Assembly: GCA_021234155.1 (NCBI GenBank)
Contig: JAJEKV010000425.1
Coordinates: forward strand, 62,001 to 126,000
Source: Isoetes taiwanensis
Lineage: Eukaryota > Streptophyta > Lycopodiopsida > Isoetales > Isoetaceae
Length of the DNA: 64,000 nt
Direction of reading: 5' to 3'
Shown here: positions 25,664 to 35,579 of the stretch, piece by piece
Numbering within the stretch: the first letter of the stretch is position 1
Layout: every line of letters begins with the position of its first letter
Program-made: the position numbers and the translations under genes
The notes under the pieces: generated by a model
The model's input: the letters and a program-made list of their open reading frames with translations, nothing else
The model's database searches: none
Told to the model about the DNA's origin: nothing

Positions 25664-26543
25664 GACCTAAGCATCCTCTGGCTTCCTGATATGGTGCTTC
25701 TCAATCTTCACATCTTGCATGAATCACATCTGTTCTTTTATGAATCAATCATAATTTTGAAGCATTCATTGTTCTTTTTGCTTAACATGAACCTTTGATC
25801 ATCTGTTACATTTGCAAGGCAATATAATTCTGTTATATGTGTATAAATCGAGGTTGTGGAAGTGTACCCAGTGTTTAGCTTATGATTTCATTGCGGATCA
25901 AGATTTGCTTTATAGCATATGACTGAAAAAATTAATGGCACAGTTGGAAGTTGTTTTATGTGTATTGTTTTAGAGGCTGTGATTGTGTTGTAGAAATTGC
26001 AGAAGCATGTGCATGGCACTTTCATGATTTGATTTATGACAGGTACAATTGCTTAGGCAAAAGGTCGACTTAAGTTAAATAGTCATATCTTCAATTCATT
26101 GGGGGCTGCACAAAGCTTGGGCACAAAATTCATCTTCATTTATAACAGGTTCAACTTAGTGGGCACCCACAAAGTTTGGCAAAAAAACTTGACTTTATTC
26201 GGGACACATTGCAGTTATTGTGGCAGCCACAAAGTGGATGCAATCATTCAAATGCCAAGCGAGTCACATTCACTTTATTCTATAGATATATTGCACATTC
26301 ATTAACTGCAGTCCACAAAATTGTTAGCAATTTGCACATACACAAAGAATACCAACAATTTGGGAAGCAAAAAGAGACATTTATGGTTAACAACAAATAT
26401 GGGATTAAAAACAATATGGGAAGGAAATTAACATTTCCTAAGAAAGTACAATCCTTATGAGTTACATCTATTCGATGGTTGTTTTTTATTGTTCTAAGTG
26501 ATGGTTTGTTTAATGAATTTGCTACTTTGTTGTTGGTTTGGCA
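25664..26543. other. non-coding stretch
   Basis: AT-rich sequence; recurrent phrases with CCACAAAGT(T/G)(T/G)GG (about 26169 and 26228) are isolated. No supported gene. Confidence 0.4.
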
Positions 26544-26865
26544 GCTGGTGTGGTAAATGAATCTACATTTAAAAGACTTGTCCTTGAGAGTGATATCCTA
26601 GTTCTTGTTGACTTCTGGGGCACCTTGGTGCGGTCCGTGTCGCATGATTGCTCCTTTGATTGATGAAATGGCTAGGCAATATGCTAGTAAGCTTAGATGC
26701 CTTAAGATCAATACAGATGAATGCCCTCAAATTGCAACAGATTATGGCATCACTTGAGAGCATTCCCACTTGTCATGGTTTTGTTGGGGGTGAGAAGGAA
26801 ACGGTTGCTCGGTGCAGTTCCTAAGTCAACATTGAGACCATGAGATACGAGAAGTACTTAGAATG
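26544..26865 (+). pseudogene. m-type thioredoxin exon, frame-disrupted
   Basis: Chloroplast thioredoxin m reduces target disulfides using electrons from ferredoxin. After an acceptor (TTTGGCAG, 26543) the exon reads [20 protein letters not shown] and VDFWG; one base out of frame follows [20 protein letters not shown] (active site C-G-P-C at 26629-26640), [20 protein letters not shown], then a stop and another shift before remnants of IPT, GEK and GAVPKSTL. The order and spacing match the complete thioredoxin fold. The transit-peptide exon is not visible upstream. Three indels in 300 bp make it a pseudogene unless they are assembly errors. Confidence 0.85.
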
Positions 26866-28600
26866 GTGATTTGGAAAAGTATTTTTCCTATATGATCATT
26901 GTATGTCCAACTCTGTATTCCCAAGGTGCCCGGCATTATTTCTAAGAAAGAAGGCTTGAGCATGTTGTTGTTTCTTCTCAGCTTTTATAGATTGGAATTT
27001 CGCATGGTGGCTGGATTATGATTTGATTATCTTTGCTGCTGCATTAAAATCTTCCCTAACTTTGAGATTGTCTAGATTCCTTTAGAGAGGCTAAAAGTAA
27101 TCTTGCTTATTCTAATGAATACAAGTTCATATTTTATGAATGAATGTAGTCTTTAAGAGATTGAAGATGAATACAAATAAAGTAAGCAAATTGGAGGCTA
27201 TATTGCAATTTCATGCTTCTCTTTATGCTCCTGAGATGGATCTAAGATGGATTTAAGATGAAGCTACATGCTTCCACTTGGAAAGTCCACTTGGAAAAGT
27301 AAGGAATGTGTCCTGCAATCCAGTTTGGTTATGGGTATATCGGGAAAGCATTTTCACCGCCGGGGAAAATGTGAGATATCTTTTAGGATGTTTAAAAGGT
27401 ATTAATATTCCTATGTTTCTCATGTTGCTGGAAAACATCTTATTTTACATATGATGGGTAATTGAGTATGAGAAGAACTAATACAAAGTTAAGAAGCAAG
27501 ATAAACCATAAAATGAATTTTCTAATTTTCCCTCTTCGTTTTTTCCAAACAGTGACTAGTGACATGAAAGCCAAGTAGTTTCTGGAGGTTAAGTAAGCCC
27601 GGAATAGCATGGCCTTGCATGCATTTGCATATGACAATCTTTGAACAATTCCTGTTGGATAGAAACTTGCCACGAGCAGCTAAAATGGAAATCTGAAGTG
27701 AAATGGAAATCCTAGTTTAGTTGCATCTTTCAGGATTTCCCACTGAGAGTCGTCAAACATTATTACCTTTCTTTCAAGTCTCCATTAGCCATTGACTTTT
27801 AAGCCTGCAATGGTAAGTAGAACCATCATATCATCAATAAATGCTGCCCCCATTTAGCCATTGACTTTTAGTAAGACCATCCTATCATCAATAAATTCAC
27901 GTCTTCAAATGCATTACCCTAGTTTAGCTTGTAACTTGATTCACTTTTTGGCAAAAATGAAGGGAAGTAAATGCAATAATAACCATCATAAATTGGGTCA
28001 ATGGCATCATTGCTAAGTCTTGTGACATGACATCTAGATCTACGTCAAAGTTTAAATCTTCGCTTAACCCCGATGGATGGATGATGAGCCACTTACGTAT
28101 TGGAATTAAATGAGCTGAATACAAAGGGATCTTTTGTATTTGTGCTTAAACCTTCTCATTGCAACTAGCTAAGCCCCAACACAACTGCCAGACTCTATTT
28201 GTTTGCACACATTAGCCCATATCTAGCAGATCCTTGGCAACAATCTAACAATTAAAGAGTTAGCAAAGCCTCCCAATAAATTAAAATCATATTCATATAT
28301 GCTTCATCTCCATGCTGATAATCAAATTTGTAGAAAGAATGCAGCATGCAGCATATATGATAAAACCTCTGTACATTCTGAAAACTGAAGCATGGTAGTT
28401 TTAGCATTCATTGCACTTATTTTGTGCAAAGGGCCTGCGTCATTTTGAAGAAAACAGTACAATGATATTGATATCATTTTTAATGCATACAATTAATCTG
28501 CAGTAGCATTTATACAAGCATAATCATTGAACAAAGGAAGCCATTCATGACCAAAATAGTTGCTATTATGCAAATGCAATTACAATGATTTACACGGGGT
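26866..28600. other. non-coding stretch
   Basis: No supported gene. A direct duplication of about 45 bp (AGCCATTGACTTTTA...CCATC(A/C)TATCATCAATAAAT) occurs at 27787-27842 and 27856-27895. Confidence 0.4.
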
Positions 28601-28606
28601 TAATCT

Positions 28607-29462
28607 TCATGGATAGAGATAGTTTTGGAGGCATACAATCTTTTGCTTTGATTTCATCCTCTCTTCTTCGACCTTCTCTCCATTAATGAAGAACTTGAAG
28701 TAATTTAATGCCATTTCTGCTCTAAAAGCCAAGGATATCAAATAAAGTCCATTCTTTCCACAACCATATCTTTTTAGAAACTGACCATTCTTATGGAAAG
28801 GAATTCTCAAAATTTCAGAATGACTCCCATCGTCGTCATCTTATTCAAATGGAATCCAACTCCACTTGCAATCAGTAAGCACATGCCTATATCTCCTATA
28901 TTTAAAAGTTGTATATAAAATTTGCCTTCTAAAGGCAGTATTTGAAATGTACGGTCTTGATCTTTATCCACGTGATTCAACATCTTCAGCTCTCCTTTAT
29001 CATGAACACGAATCTCCCATCCTGTAAACAACATGGATTCTAGAAAATCCTCAGTAGCATCTTTGATAGTAAACATTTTCATTGTCTTCTTAACCGTTGC
29101 GCAACTTTTGAACTTTGAAATAAAGAAATTGATGGGTAAAAATAGCTTGGTTGTACCACATACACTTCCACGTTCCTTCAAAGCATTCTGAAATTTTGCC
29201 ATCAATTTTTTCCTTGCCAGCAGCAAAGACATACTATCAATCGGGCCTGGATCCATGTCAGCTACTACAGGCAAAGGGATTTCTTCCATTCGTTTGGACT
29301 TTGGCCGATAAAGGAACTTATGAAACCATATCCATAGATCACGAAGTTGAATAGGCATCTCATTCGCGAATAAGATGGATCCAACATCAACGTGAAAAGC
29401 ATGGAAAATACTAGTTATACTATCTGGTGAAACAATATCTTCTTCTTCAGATAAACATAACC
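28607..29462 (-). CDS. 3' exon of unrecognised multi-exon gene
   Basis: After an acceptor (CCATGTAG) near 29463 the minus strand is open from GLCLSEEEDIVSPDSITSI through MPIQLRDLWIWFHKFLYRPK, ARKKLMAKFQNALKERGS and FLESMLFTGWEIRVHDKGEL to a stop at 28807, with a second frame (IPFHKNGQFLKRYGCGKN, ending FINGEKVEEERMK...) from 28810 to 28607. The paralogue at 37.8-38.6 kb on the plus strand shares the exon boundaries and the blocks LCxSxxExxVSxxSIxSxFHxF, LLAxxKL, ALKExxxxCG and FxGWxxRxHD. I cannot name a domain. The frame is nearly intact except for the 28807 break, so this is the better-preserved copy. Confidence 0.6.
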
Positions 29463-30069
29463 CTACATGGAAAAAATCAAACTATAAATCCATAATTTCA
29501 AAACAGAATGCATACATGGCACTTTCTACATATTATAAAGTTCTTATATTGCTGAATATGACAAAATACAAGCAATTCAAAGTTCCTATGTTTTAAAAGT
29601 AGTTAGCAGCATCCACATGTATCATGGATTGTTCTTTTGATAGCAAGGAATATGAATAAATGAAACAACATCATGAAATGTAGAGCAGCCACATGATCTT
29701 TTACATCCTTACCAATTGAGATTCCAATTTGATGTAGACATGTTTATAATGGAAAAAGTAAGAATTAAGTGATCAACGTACAAAGTTTGTTCAATCAAAC
29801 AGTATGTTTGATAACTACTTGAAGCATGTTAAGACTGGAAGATGGATGATATTCAGATATGAATAGTCAAAACTATTTTAGATTAACTAGAAACCCAAGA
29901 TCTGTACCTTGACCGTCTATTTAATTTTTTTAAGACCGAAGGCTCTATCAAGTTTAGGTAGACCTCCAGGATGGTTTTATGCCAACATAAATAATAGATC
30001 AATGGCAGAATGATTACTGTTTTCAAATAGCTAAACAAAAAGAAACAAAATCTGAAGGCACTTACAATT

Positions 30070-30350
30070 TGCTTGTAGTTTTGGAAAAGTTCTTCTTGTG
30101 GAAATAATCTCATTTGCCATGTCCGTAGGACTGTAAATATGCTGAATTCTAACACCTAAATTACTTCTACCAAATTCGAAGGCCAGAACTCTTGCTTTTT
30201 AGTGAGCTTTTAAATCATTCTGGCGGACCTGCTTCACACGATGTGGACCTCTTGTTGATGGTTTTAATGTCACAAAAGAACCTAATCTGATGGATAAGAT
30301 ATCCCCATCATCTGTAGGAACCCTGATTGATTCCATCTCTCCTTCCCATG
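30070..30350 (-). CDS. middle exon of the same unrecognised gene
   Basis: The minus strand reads MAWEGEMESIRVPTDDGDIL, SIRLGSFVTLKPSTRGPHRV, one TAA, KARVLAFEFGRSNLGVRIQH, IYSPTDMANEIISTRRTFPK and ends at a good donor (AATTG/GTAAGT-like, GCAAATTGTAAGTGC near 30068). The plus-strand paralogue at 37.79-38.03 kb repeats SFVTLxPxxRG, HxYxPxDMA, RRTFPxLxANCK and the same donor. A weak resemblance to BAH-type domains is possible but not convincing. The single in-frame TAA is either a real lesion or an assembly error. Confidence 0.55.
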
Positions 30351-30393
30351 CCATCATTAAAAATCTATGCAAGAGAAATCGAGAAACTTGTTA

Positions 30394-30493
30394 AAAACAA
30401 TCATATAATAATTGAATTATTATATGATTGTTTTGCTATCTTCTATTTCTTAGAATTTCAGCCTGAAATTCTAAGAAATAGAAGATAGCAAAA
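30394..30493. repeat. two adjoining perfect palindromes
   Basis: 30394-30413 and 30415-30434 are exact reverse complements around one base (20 bp arms). 30431-30461 and 30463-30493 are exact reverse complements around one base (31 bp arms). The two palindromes overlap by four T residues. Odd-length palindromes with a single central base are typical of replication-fork template switching or of an assembly artefact. Confidence 0.97.
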
Positions 30494-30939
30494 CACACAC
30501 CGGAAGTTCAAGCAATTTGAAAAAGGGGAGATCTCCCTTATTCAGCCAAAAAAGTCCTGCCCGAAACCATCATGGATTGCCAAAGGCATAATTGTATAGA
30601 CTAGTTACGGTGGCAGCCAGGAGTTTTCGGGAGTTTCATCCACGAAATGGAGTTCATTGTGAGAAGCAAGAAACAAAATTGGCAAGAAGCAATGAATCGA
30701 GACAAATCTACAAAGGACAAGCTTCTACGGGCAGCAGCTACACGGCCAATATATTCTCTACACGTGTACATAAAAAATCGATTGAATCTAATCACCTCTA
30801 CATAAGGCGCATCCGATTGGCCCATGAGGTTTCCTATTGGCAACTTAGTTTGTACTTTTTTTTAAAATCCTCTCTAATGAACTTTTTTACAAAAATTGAA
30901 CAACTTGAGCCAAAAAACAAGGGACTCGAATTAGACCGG

Positions 30940-31000
30940 GCGGAACGCGTCTGCGTTCGCGTCGCAGAGGCCATTGGCGCGGTGTGACCCGAGTGGGTCA
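30940..31000. repeat. hairpin module beside the histone-like ORF
   Basis: TCTGCG-7 nt-CGCAGA (30950-30968), linker CCATTGGCGCGG, then TGACCC-GAGT-GGGTCA (30985-31000). This is the same module as at 20510-20755, where the stem carries A:T in place of the last G:C pair. It begins 155 bp beyond the stop of the H3-like frame on its 3' side. Confidence 0.85.
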
Positions 31001-31154
31001 ATTTTGACCTAAAAGTCAATTTTAAAGAAAAAATTTAAACTGACATTACTAATAAGAACATTTTAATTAATTAGGAAAGATTTTACACCAAATTGATTTA
31101 TACAAAAAGTACTTTTATATGTATAAAATTACCTTAGTACAAAATTAGAAGCTT

Positions 31155-32228
31155 CTAAGGCTTCTCCTTACGGATCCTCCTAGCCAAATGGAGATCCTTG
31201 GGAATCACTGTTACCCCCTTCGCATGAATGGCACACAAGTTGCCTTCCTCGAAGAGCTGTACCAGTTCTGCCTCTGCTGCCTCTTGCAAGGATTGGACCA
31301 TTAGGGTTGTAACCCTATAGTCGGTTTGGAAGTCCTGTATGATCTCCCGGAAGAGCCGTTCGAACAGCGTCTTCCGGATCAAGTGTCTAATCTCCCGAAA
31401 CACCCGGGTGTGCTTTGAGTTAGGTCCATGGTGAACATTCTTCGAAGGCTCTGGCCATGGTGGTGGCGGCTTCGTCTCATTGTTATACCAATCATTGTAC
31501 CTCTTCCACCTCCGGAGGTACTCTTGGTATGCCTTCTTCCTTCTCTCAAACTCGCGGTCCTGCTTTAGCATGAACTCACGCTCTCCCACCTTCTGCTTTT
31601 TCATCCTTTGGTGGCTTGGGTCACTTCGGTTCGGGTGGACGGTCGGGGTTGGATGTCTCCCCGACATCCCCTTCGAACTCTTCCTCCTTCTGTCCGCCTT
31701 CTTCTTCTTCTTCTTCAGCCTCCTCCTCTTCCTCCTCATTGGTTGAGTCCCGGCGAGGTTCTTTAATGTGCACTGTCCCTCTGGGCCGATCTTGGTCCCT
31801 TTGGACCTTTCTCTCTTCTCTAGTCCTCCTTCTCCTGCTCCCTCTTCCTTCTGGCCGCTCGATCTTCCGACCATTTTGCTACCTTCTCCTTCCCCTTCTT
31901 TTTGCTGGGGCCGACCTTTTCTTGTCGTTGCTCCTCCTATTGGTGGTCACCCCCTGCTGCTGCTCCTCCTCTTGGCTCGGCGAAAGCGTGGCGAGCTCGA
32001 CCATCTCGTCCTTCCTCTGGATAGCCCTCGACGAGCTGCTGGATGTCTGCTCATGTGAGGTGTGGAAGGTCTCGTCCGTGGAGCTGGACGAAACTTCCGC
32101 TCCTCCTCCTCCCTCCCGGGCTTGAGGTGCTCCGGTATTTTCTTGTCGCTACCTGCTGCCGCCTTCGCCATGGAAGGAGTCTGCCTTGGGCTCTTGAACT
32201 TCCTTGATGTGAATTTGGTTCTAGCCAT
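31155..32228 (-). pseudogene. histone H3-like protein with long inserted region, inside an LTR element
   Basis: The frame opens at 32228 in good context (AAGATATGGCT) with MARTKFTSRKFKSPRQTPSM, the start of a histone H3 tail: R2, T3, K4, T6, R8 and K9 are kept, S10 is Phe. It runs 93 codons to a TGA (31949-31947), then continues in the same frame to 31155. The C-terminus is an unmistakable H3 fold: [59 protein letters not shown]116 is Gly, and about eight residues are missing just before the LIRK block. Between tail and fold lie roughly 230 codons of very charged sequence (basic KKKK runs, then a Glu-rich run visible in another frame, then an amphipathic [18 protein letters not shown] segment), absent from canonical or centromeric H3. 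Small indels probably separate the parts. A TATA-like TATATATAG lies about 180 bp upstream. The gene sits 550 bp inside the minus-strand LTR at 32780-34277, in the direction of its transcription. It could be a captured host histone variant, an extra ORF of the element, or a host gene next to an LTR. Confidence 0.8.
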
Positions 32229-32779
32229 ATCTTACGTTTAAGAAAATGGATTAGCTTAAGCTGGAGATCAAGAAAAGAGGTTTAGGGTGAGTTAGGGAGA
32301 GTGGGACCCAAGAATAGTATTTAAAAAGGAAAGATGCTCTTAGGGCTAGGAATATTCTCTCACCATTAATAGCCCTATTAATCAGCCCCCCTATTAAATA
32401 TCTGTACTATATATACTTATCCTTTAAAATTCGAATTTCTTCTAGTGGTTTGATGTATTAATTATGGATTTGCGTCATTTTTCACCCGAGTCTCGGATTG
32501 GGATGATTCTTCGACCCATTTTGGGTGAAATTTGATGCTCATGCATAATTTCCACTTAAGTCTTACTAGAATGTTAATTTGATTCATCCTTTTTCCCGTG
32601 CATCTATAATTTAGCCCTAACTTTATGATCCTACTACTTAAGAGAAAAAGTTTCCCCCATTGTCGAGGTTCACTGCTGGAATTTCTATTCTATGCTCTAT
32701 TAGGTCGATTAGACTACTAAATCGAGTGTAGTCAAGTTTTGGCTCTTGGTCATTAAGAACATTGTTTCTTCGATACCAT
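32229..32779 (-). other. leader between LTR and H3-like ORF with primer-site-like sequence
   Basis: Immediately inside the LTR the minus strand reads TGGTATCGAAG (32779-32768 region), matching the first seven bases of the initiator-Met primer site TGGTATCAGAGC. Toward the ORF there is a TATATATAG motif (about 32404-32413) and a TTTTTAAATA motif near 32320 that could act as core promoter elements. No ORF. Confidence 0.5.
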
Positions 32780-34277
32780 TGTGATGCTCCTTACTAAATA
32801 TACGACTTTCTCAGACGCGGCCAGAGAAATCCCCCATCGGCACTCGGCCGCATGGGCCCTCCATCTATCCAGACTCCAAGATATCCCTAGATGCGGGAAG
32901 GGGATACCTGAGGTTGAGCCCTTCCCTATGGGCTCCTATAACAAAATGAAGCATAACATAACGTCAACATTAACAACAATAATACATCTAGCTACCTCAA
33001 GTGTAGCCATCCCATACATCCATAGATCCAACAAATCAACATGCCATAAAAACATGAGCTCCTACCTAGGGCCTCGCACTTCAAGGGAGGTAGGACCGAC
33101 GGTTGGGCTACAAGATAGAAGCGGCCCGAGATATAACAATGGCGGGCTGGCTATAGACCATGGCTAGGGTTGACTACTCCATCCGCCCTCCAAAGGCATG
33201 CCCGCAGACCGCTCCTCGACGGACTCCGCATGACTATAACCCTCGGCTCTGACACGGGTCTCGTGGTATCACCCATCAGAGACTACTCACGGTTCTTGAC
33301 TTCTCGGTCTAATGAGGTTGGAAGAGTTCCATCTCCCTTCCAAAAGGTCTAGTAGTTCCATAGGAAGGCTAGAGAATCGTAGCGACACCGCGATTCGTCC
33401 CCCCATCAACTCCCTAAAAACAAGACCCGTGCCAACACCTGCAACTCACGAGGATCAAGGCGACACCATTGATCCAAGAAGTGTTGGACCCATACCCGAC
33501 CCACCACGGGTGACCAACTATAGACCTAGCCACTATGGGTCCCTAGTAGCCACGCCGCCAAGGACCCCCATCCACTTTGCCACAAGCCTCGTTGGTCATA
33601 GCCCCCGTAGGCAAACATAGATCAACCAACATCATACATCAACATAATATGATCAATAATGAAGATACATTAATCAGTAATCACATGCATCTAACTTTGA
33701 TTTAGGGTTCATTGATTAGGGGTTCCAAATCTAGACCGGAGGGTTCTAGGAAGGCTCTACTCAAAGTAAGATAAGATACTAGCTCATGCGGAATCCTAGG
33801 TCCAGATGATCTACCTATAAAGCTACTATGAATACATTCCCTCTTAACTTCCTCCAACTCCCAGGGTCTCCCCCATGACTTGATGATGAGTCAGTGATTC
33901 CTCCTCCTTCCGATGGCCGCACTTGCCTTGAGGTCAGTGATCCGAACACGCTCAAACCAGAGTTCGGAAAGGAAGAATAGGTCACAAGGTAGGTGGAGCC
34001 AAAAAGTGGTCTAGGGTTAGGGTTAGGATACTTATATGTTAGGGTTCCATGTCACTGCCACATGGCTCCAATGAGGTGCTTCCATGTGGCGGGTGCCCAA
34101 TAGGTTGAGGCCATGTGGAAATGGCCTTAAGCCTAAGGTTGGCTAAGTTATGTAAATAACTTAGCTATGCTACCTTCTCCACTTACTATGGTGTACAAGG
34201 CTATAATGATAGGCTTGTATGGTGACGAGGCCTAGAAATATATGTATTTATGGCGTATATTTCTGGGAAACATCACA
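32780..34277 (-). mobile_element. LTR of a second gypsy-type family (minus orientation, 1498 bp)
   Basis: On the minus strand it starts TGTGATGTTTCCCAG at 34277 and ends GCATCACA at 32780. It matches the solo LTR at 53856-55486 from end to end (for example CACCATACAAGCC near the start, the CCACATGG blocks, and CTCCxxxCTAAATAT near the end). It shows an eroded primer site on its inner (left) side, so it is a 5' LTR whose interior extends to lower coordinates. Flanking pentamers ACCAT and CTAAT differ, as expected if the left side is internal sequence. No matching 3' LTR is present; the interior seems truncated between about 30.5 and 30.9 kb. The LTR abuts coding sequence at 34278. Confidence 0.85.
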
Positions 34278-34674
34278 CTAATTTTACAGCATCTGAAGCT
34301 TTCTCTGAAGCTTTTCCAATTACTAATATTTTAGTTGGTGCAGTTAAAGATTTTGCAGCTCCTGATGGACCTAAGGATATAGTTGGATCAGTTGGTAAAG
34401 TCTCTGCATCTCCTGCTGCTCTAGCTCTCAAAACTGCCATCTTCTCTACTTCTTCAATTTTAGATTGCCATGTTCGAGCCTGCACTGTTGCATCAGGTTC
34501 TCTTACTAGCAGAGACGTCATGCTTGGTGATTTGGAAGTGGAAGCTGGCATCTGTTCATATTCAAGCTTTTCATGGTCATTACCATCTGTAAACAAAGTC
34601 AATGTAGATGGTTCAGCAATGTCAGCGATGGAAGGTTGTATGCAAGTGGCCTTCTGGATATAAACATCCTCATC
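34278..34674 (-). CDS. exon of the unrecognised gene, cut by the LTR insertion
   Basis: After an acceptor (TTTCCAG) at about 34675 the minus strand is open for 132 codons: DEDVYIQKATCIQPSIADIA, VREPDATVQARTWQSKIEEV, EKMAVLRARAAGDAETLPTD, PTKILVIGKASEKASDAVKL, and then stops being gene sequence exactly at the LTR end 34277. The upstream exon may be 35322-35400. It is Ala/Ser/Glu-rich with a short helical stretch and no named domain. Order and strand fit a gene whose later exons are at 30.35-28.6 kb, with the LTR element between them. Confidence 0.5.
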
Positions 34675-35321
34675 TGGAAACAAACAAATGATCAAAATGT
34701 TAATACACATAAAAGCAAAACTCAATGTTAATAAACATGAAAACAGAACTTAAACATGAGAAATATCAGGTACATTCTAGTACATTCATCTGTAACATAT
34801 ATATTTCATGTACATAAAATGTATCAATTGTATGTAATGTTAAAAGCGGTCATTCAACCTACATCTATTGTACATTTAATGTACAATAATGTACATAATG
34901 TACATAGATGGACCCAAGCATGCAGAGAGAGAGAGAGAATATAGATCTATGCGCAAAAAATGCACATGTATATAACAAAGTTACATAGATATGAATCATC
35001 TACAGATGCACTCCAACCACAGGAACACATGCATCAAAGAAAAAAGAACATGTACATCTATTTGCGGATGTAGATTCAATTAAATCCATGTACAACTAAT
35101 ACATAAAACAAATCATACATCTGCAGTCCAAGCTCAAAAATAGAAACATCAATAAACAAGCAAATATATGCCTATATATCCCTGCTTGCAGATGTACAAT
35201 AAGGAAAATACATACAAGGAACAACAATGCACTAAAAGACATACATATAGAACATTGAGTATACAGTAACAAATATGAATCAAGAGAAATCTAAGACTAA
35301 ACATTTAGAGTAATGCATACC
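34675..35321. other. intron-like AT-rich stretch with GTAC cluster
   Basis: Lies between the two putative exons above. Seven GTAC tetramers occur between 34770 and 34903 and three more by 35197, mostly as TGTACA/ATGTACAT. No ORF. Confidence 0.4.
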
Positions 35322-35400
35322 TTGTCCAGCAGGGAAACCAAGCTGATTTTGAATGCCCCTCATCCCGCATCGACCTTTTTATGCAATTTCATTTTCATAT
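35322..35400 (-). CDS. possible upstream exon of the same gene
   Basis: The minus strand reads RCGMRGIQNQLGFPAGQ up to a consensus donor (AAG/GTATGC at 35321). Joining in phase to the exon at 34674 gives an uninterrupted GQDEDV junction. A TAA lies about 20 bp upstream of this block in the same frame, so the exon start is unclear. Confidence 0.3.
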
Positions 35401-35579
35401 CTGTGGGATAAGACAAGCAAAAGAGGCAATAAGGATCTCTGCAAGAAGCCAGCAGCACCAAATTAGATTTGCCAAAGCCTTGGCCACAGTAGATACACAA
35501 ATTGAATGAGAGGAACTCGTACAGAAGTAGCTCCTAGAGGATTTGGCCTCGAGTGAAGGGTATTGGTAGAGCCCGTTCT

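Noticed and set aside
31480-32125. Plus-strand open frames rich in Ser/Leu/Phe
   Set aside because: They are the antisense of the charged region of the H3-like frame and have no features of their own.
34010-34030. Telomere-like GGGTTAGGGTTAGG
   Set aside because: Only two units, within an LTR and shared with its relative at 54100; not an array.
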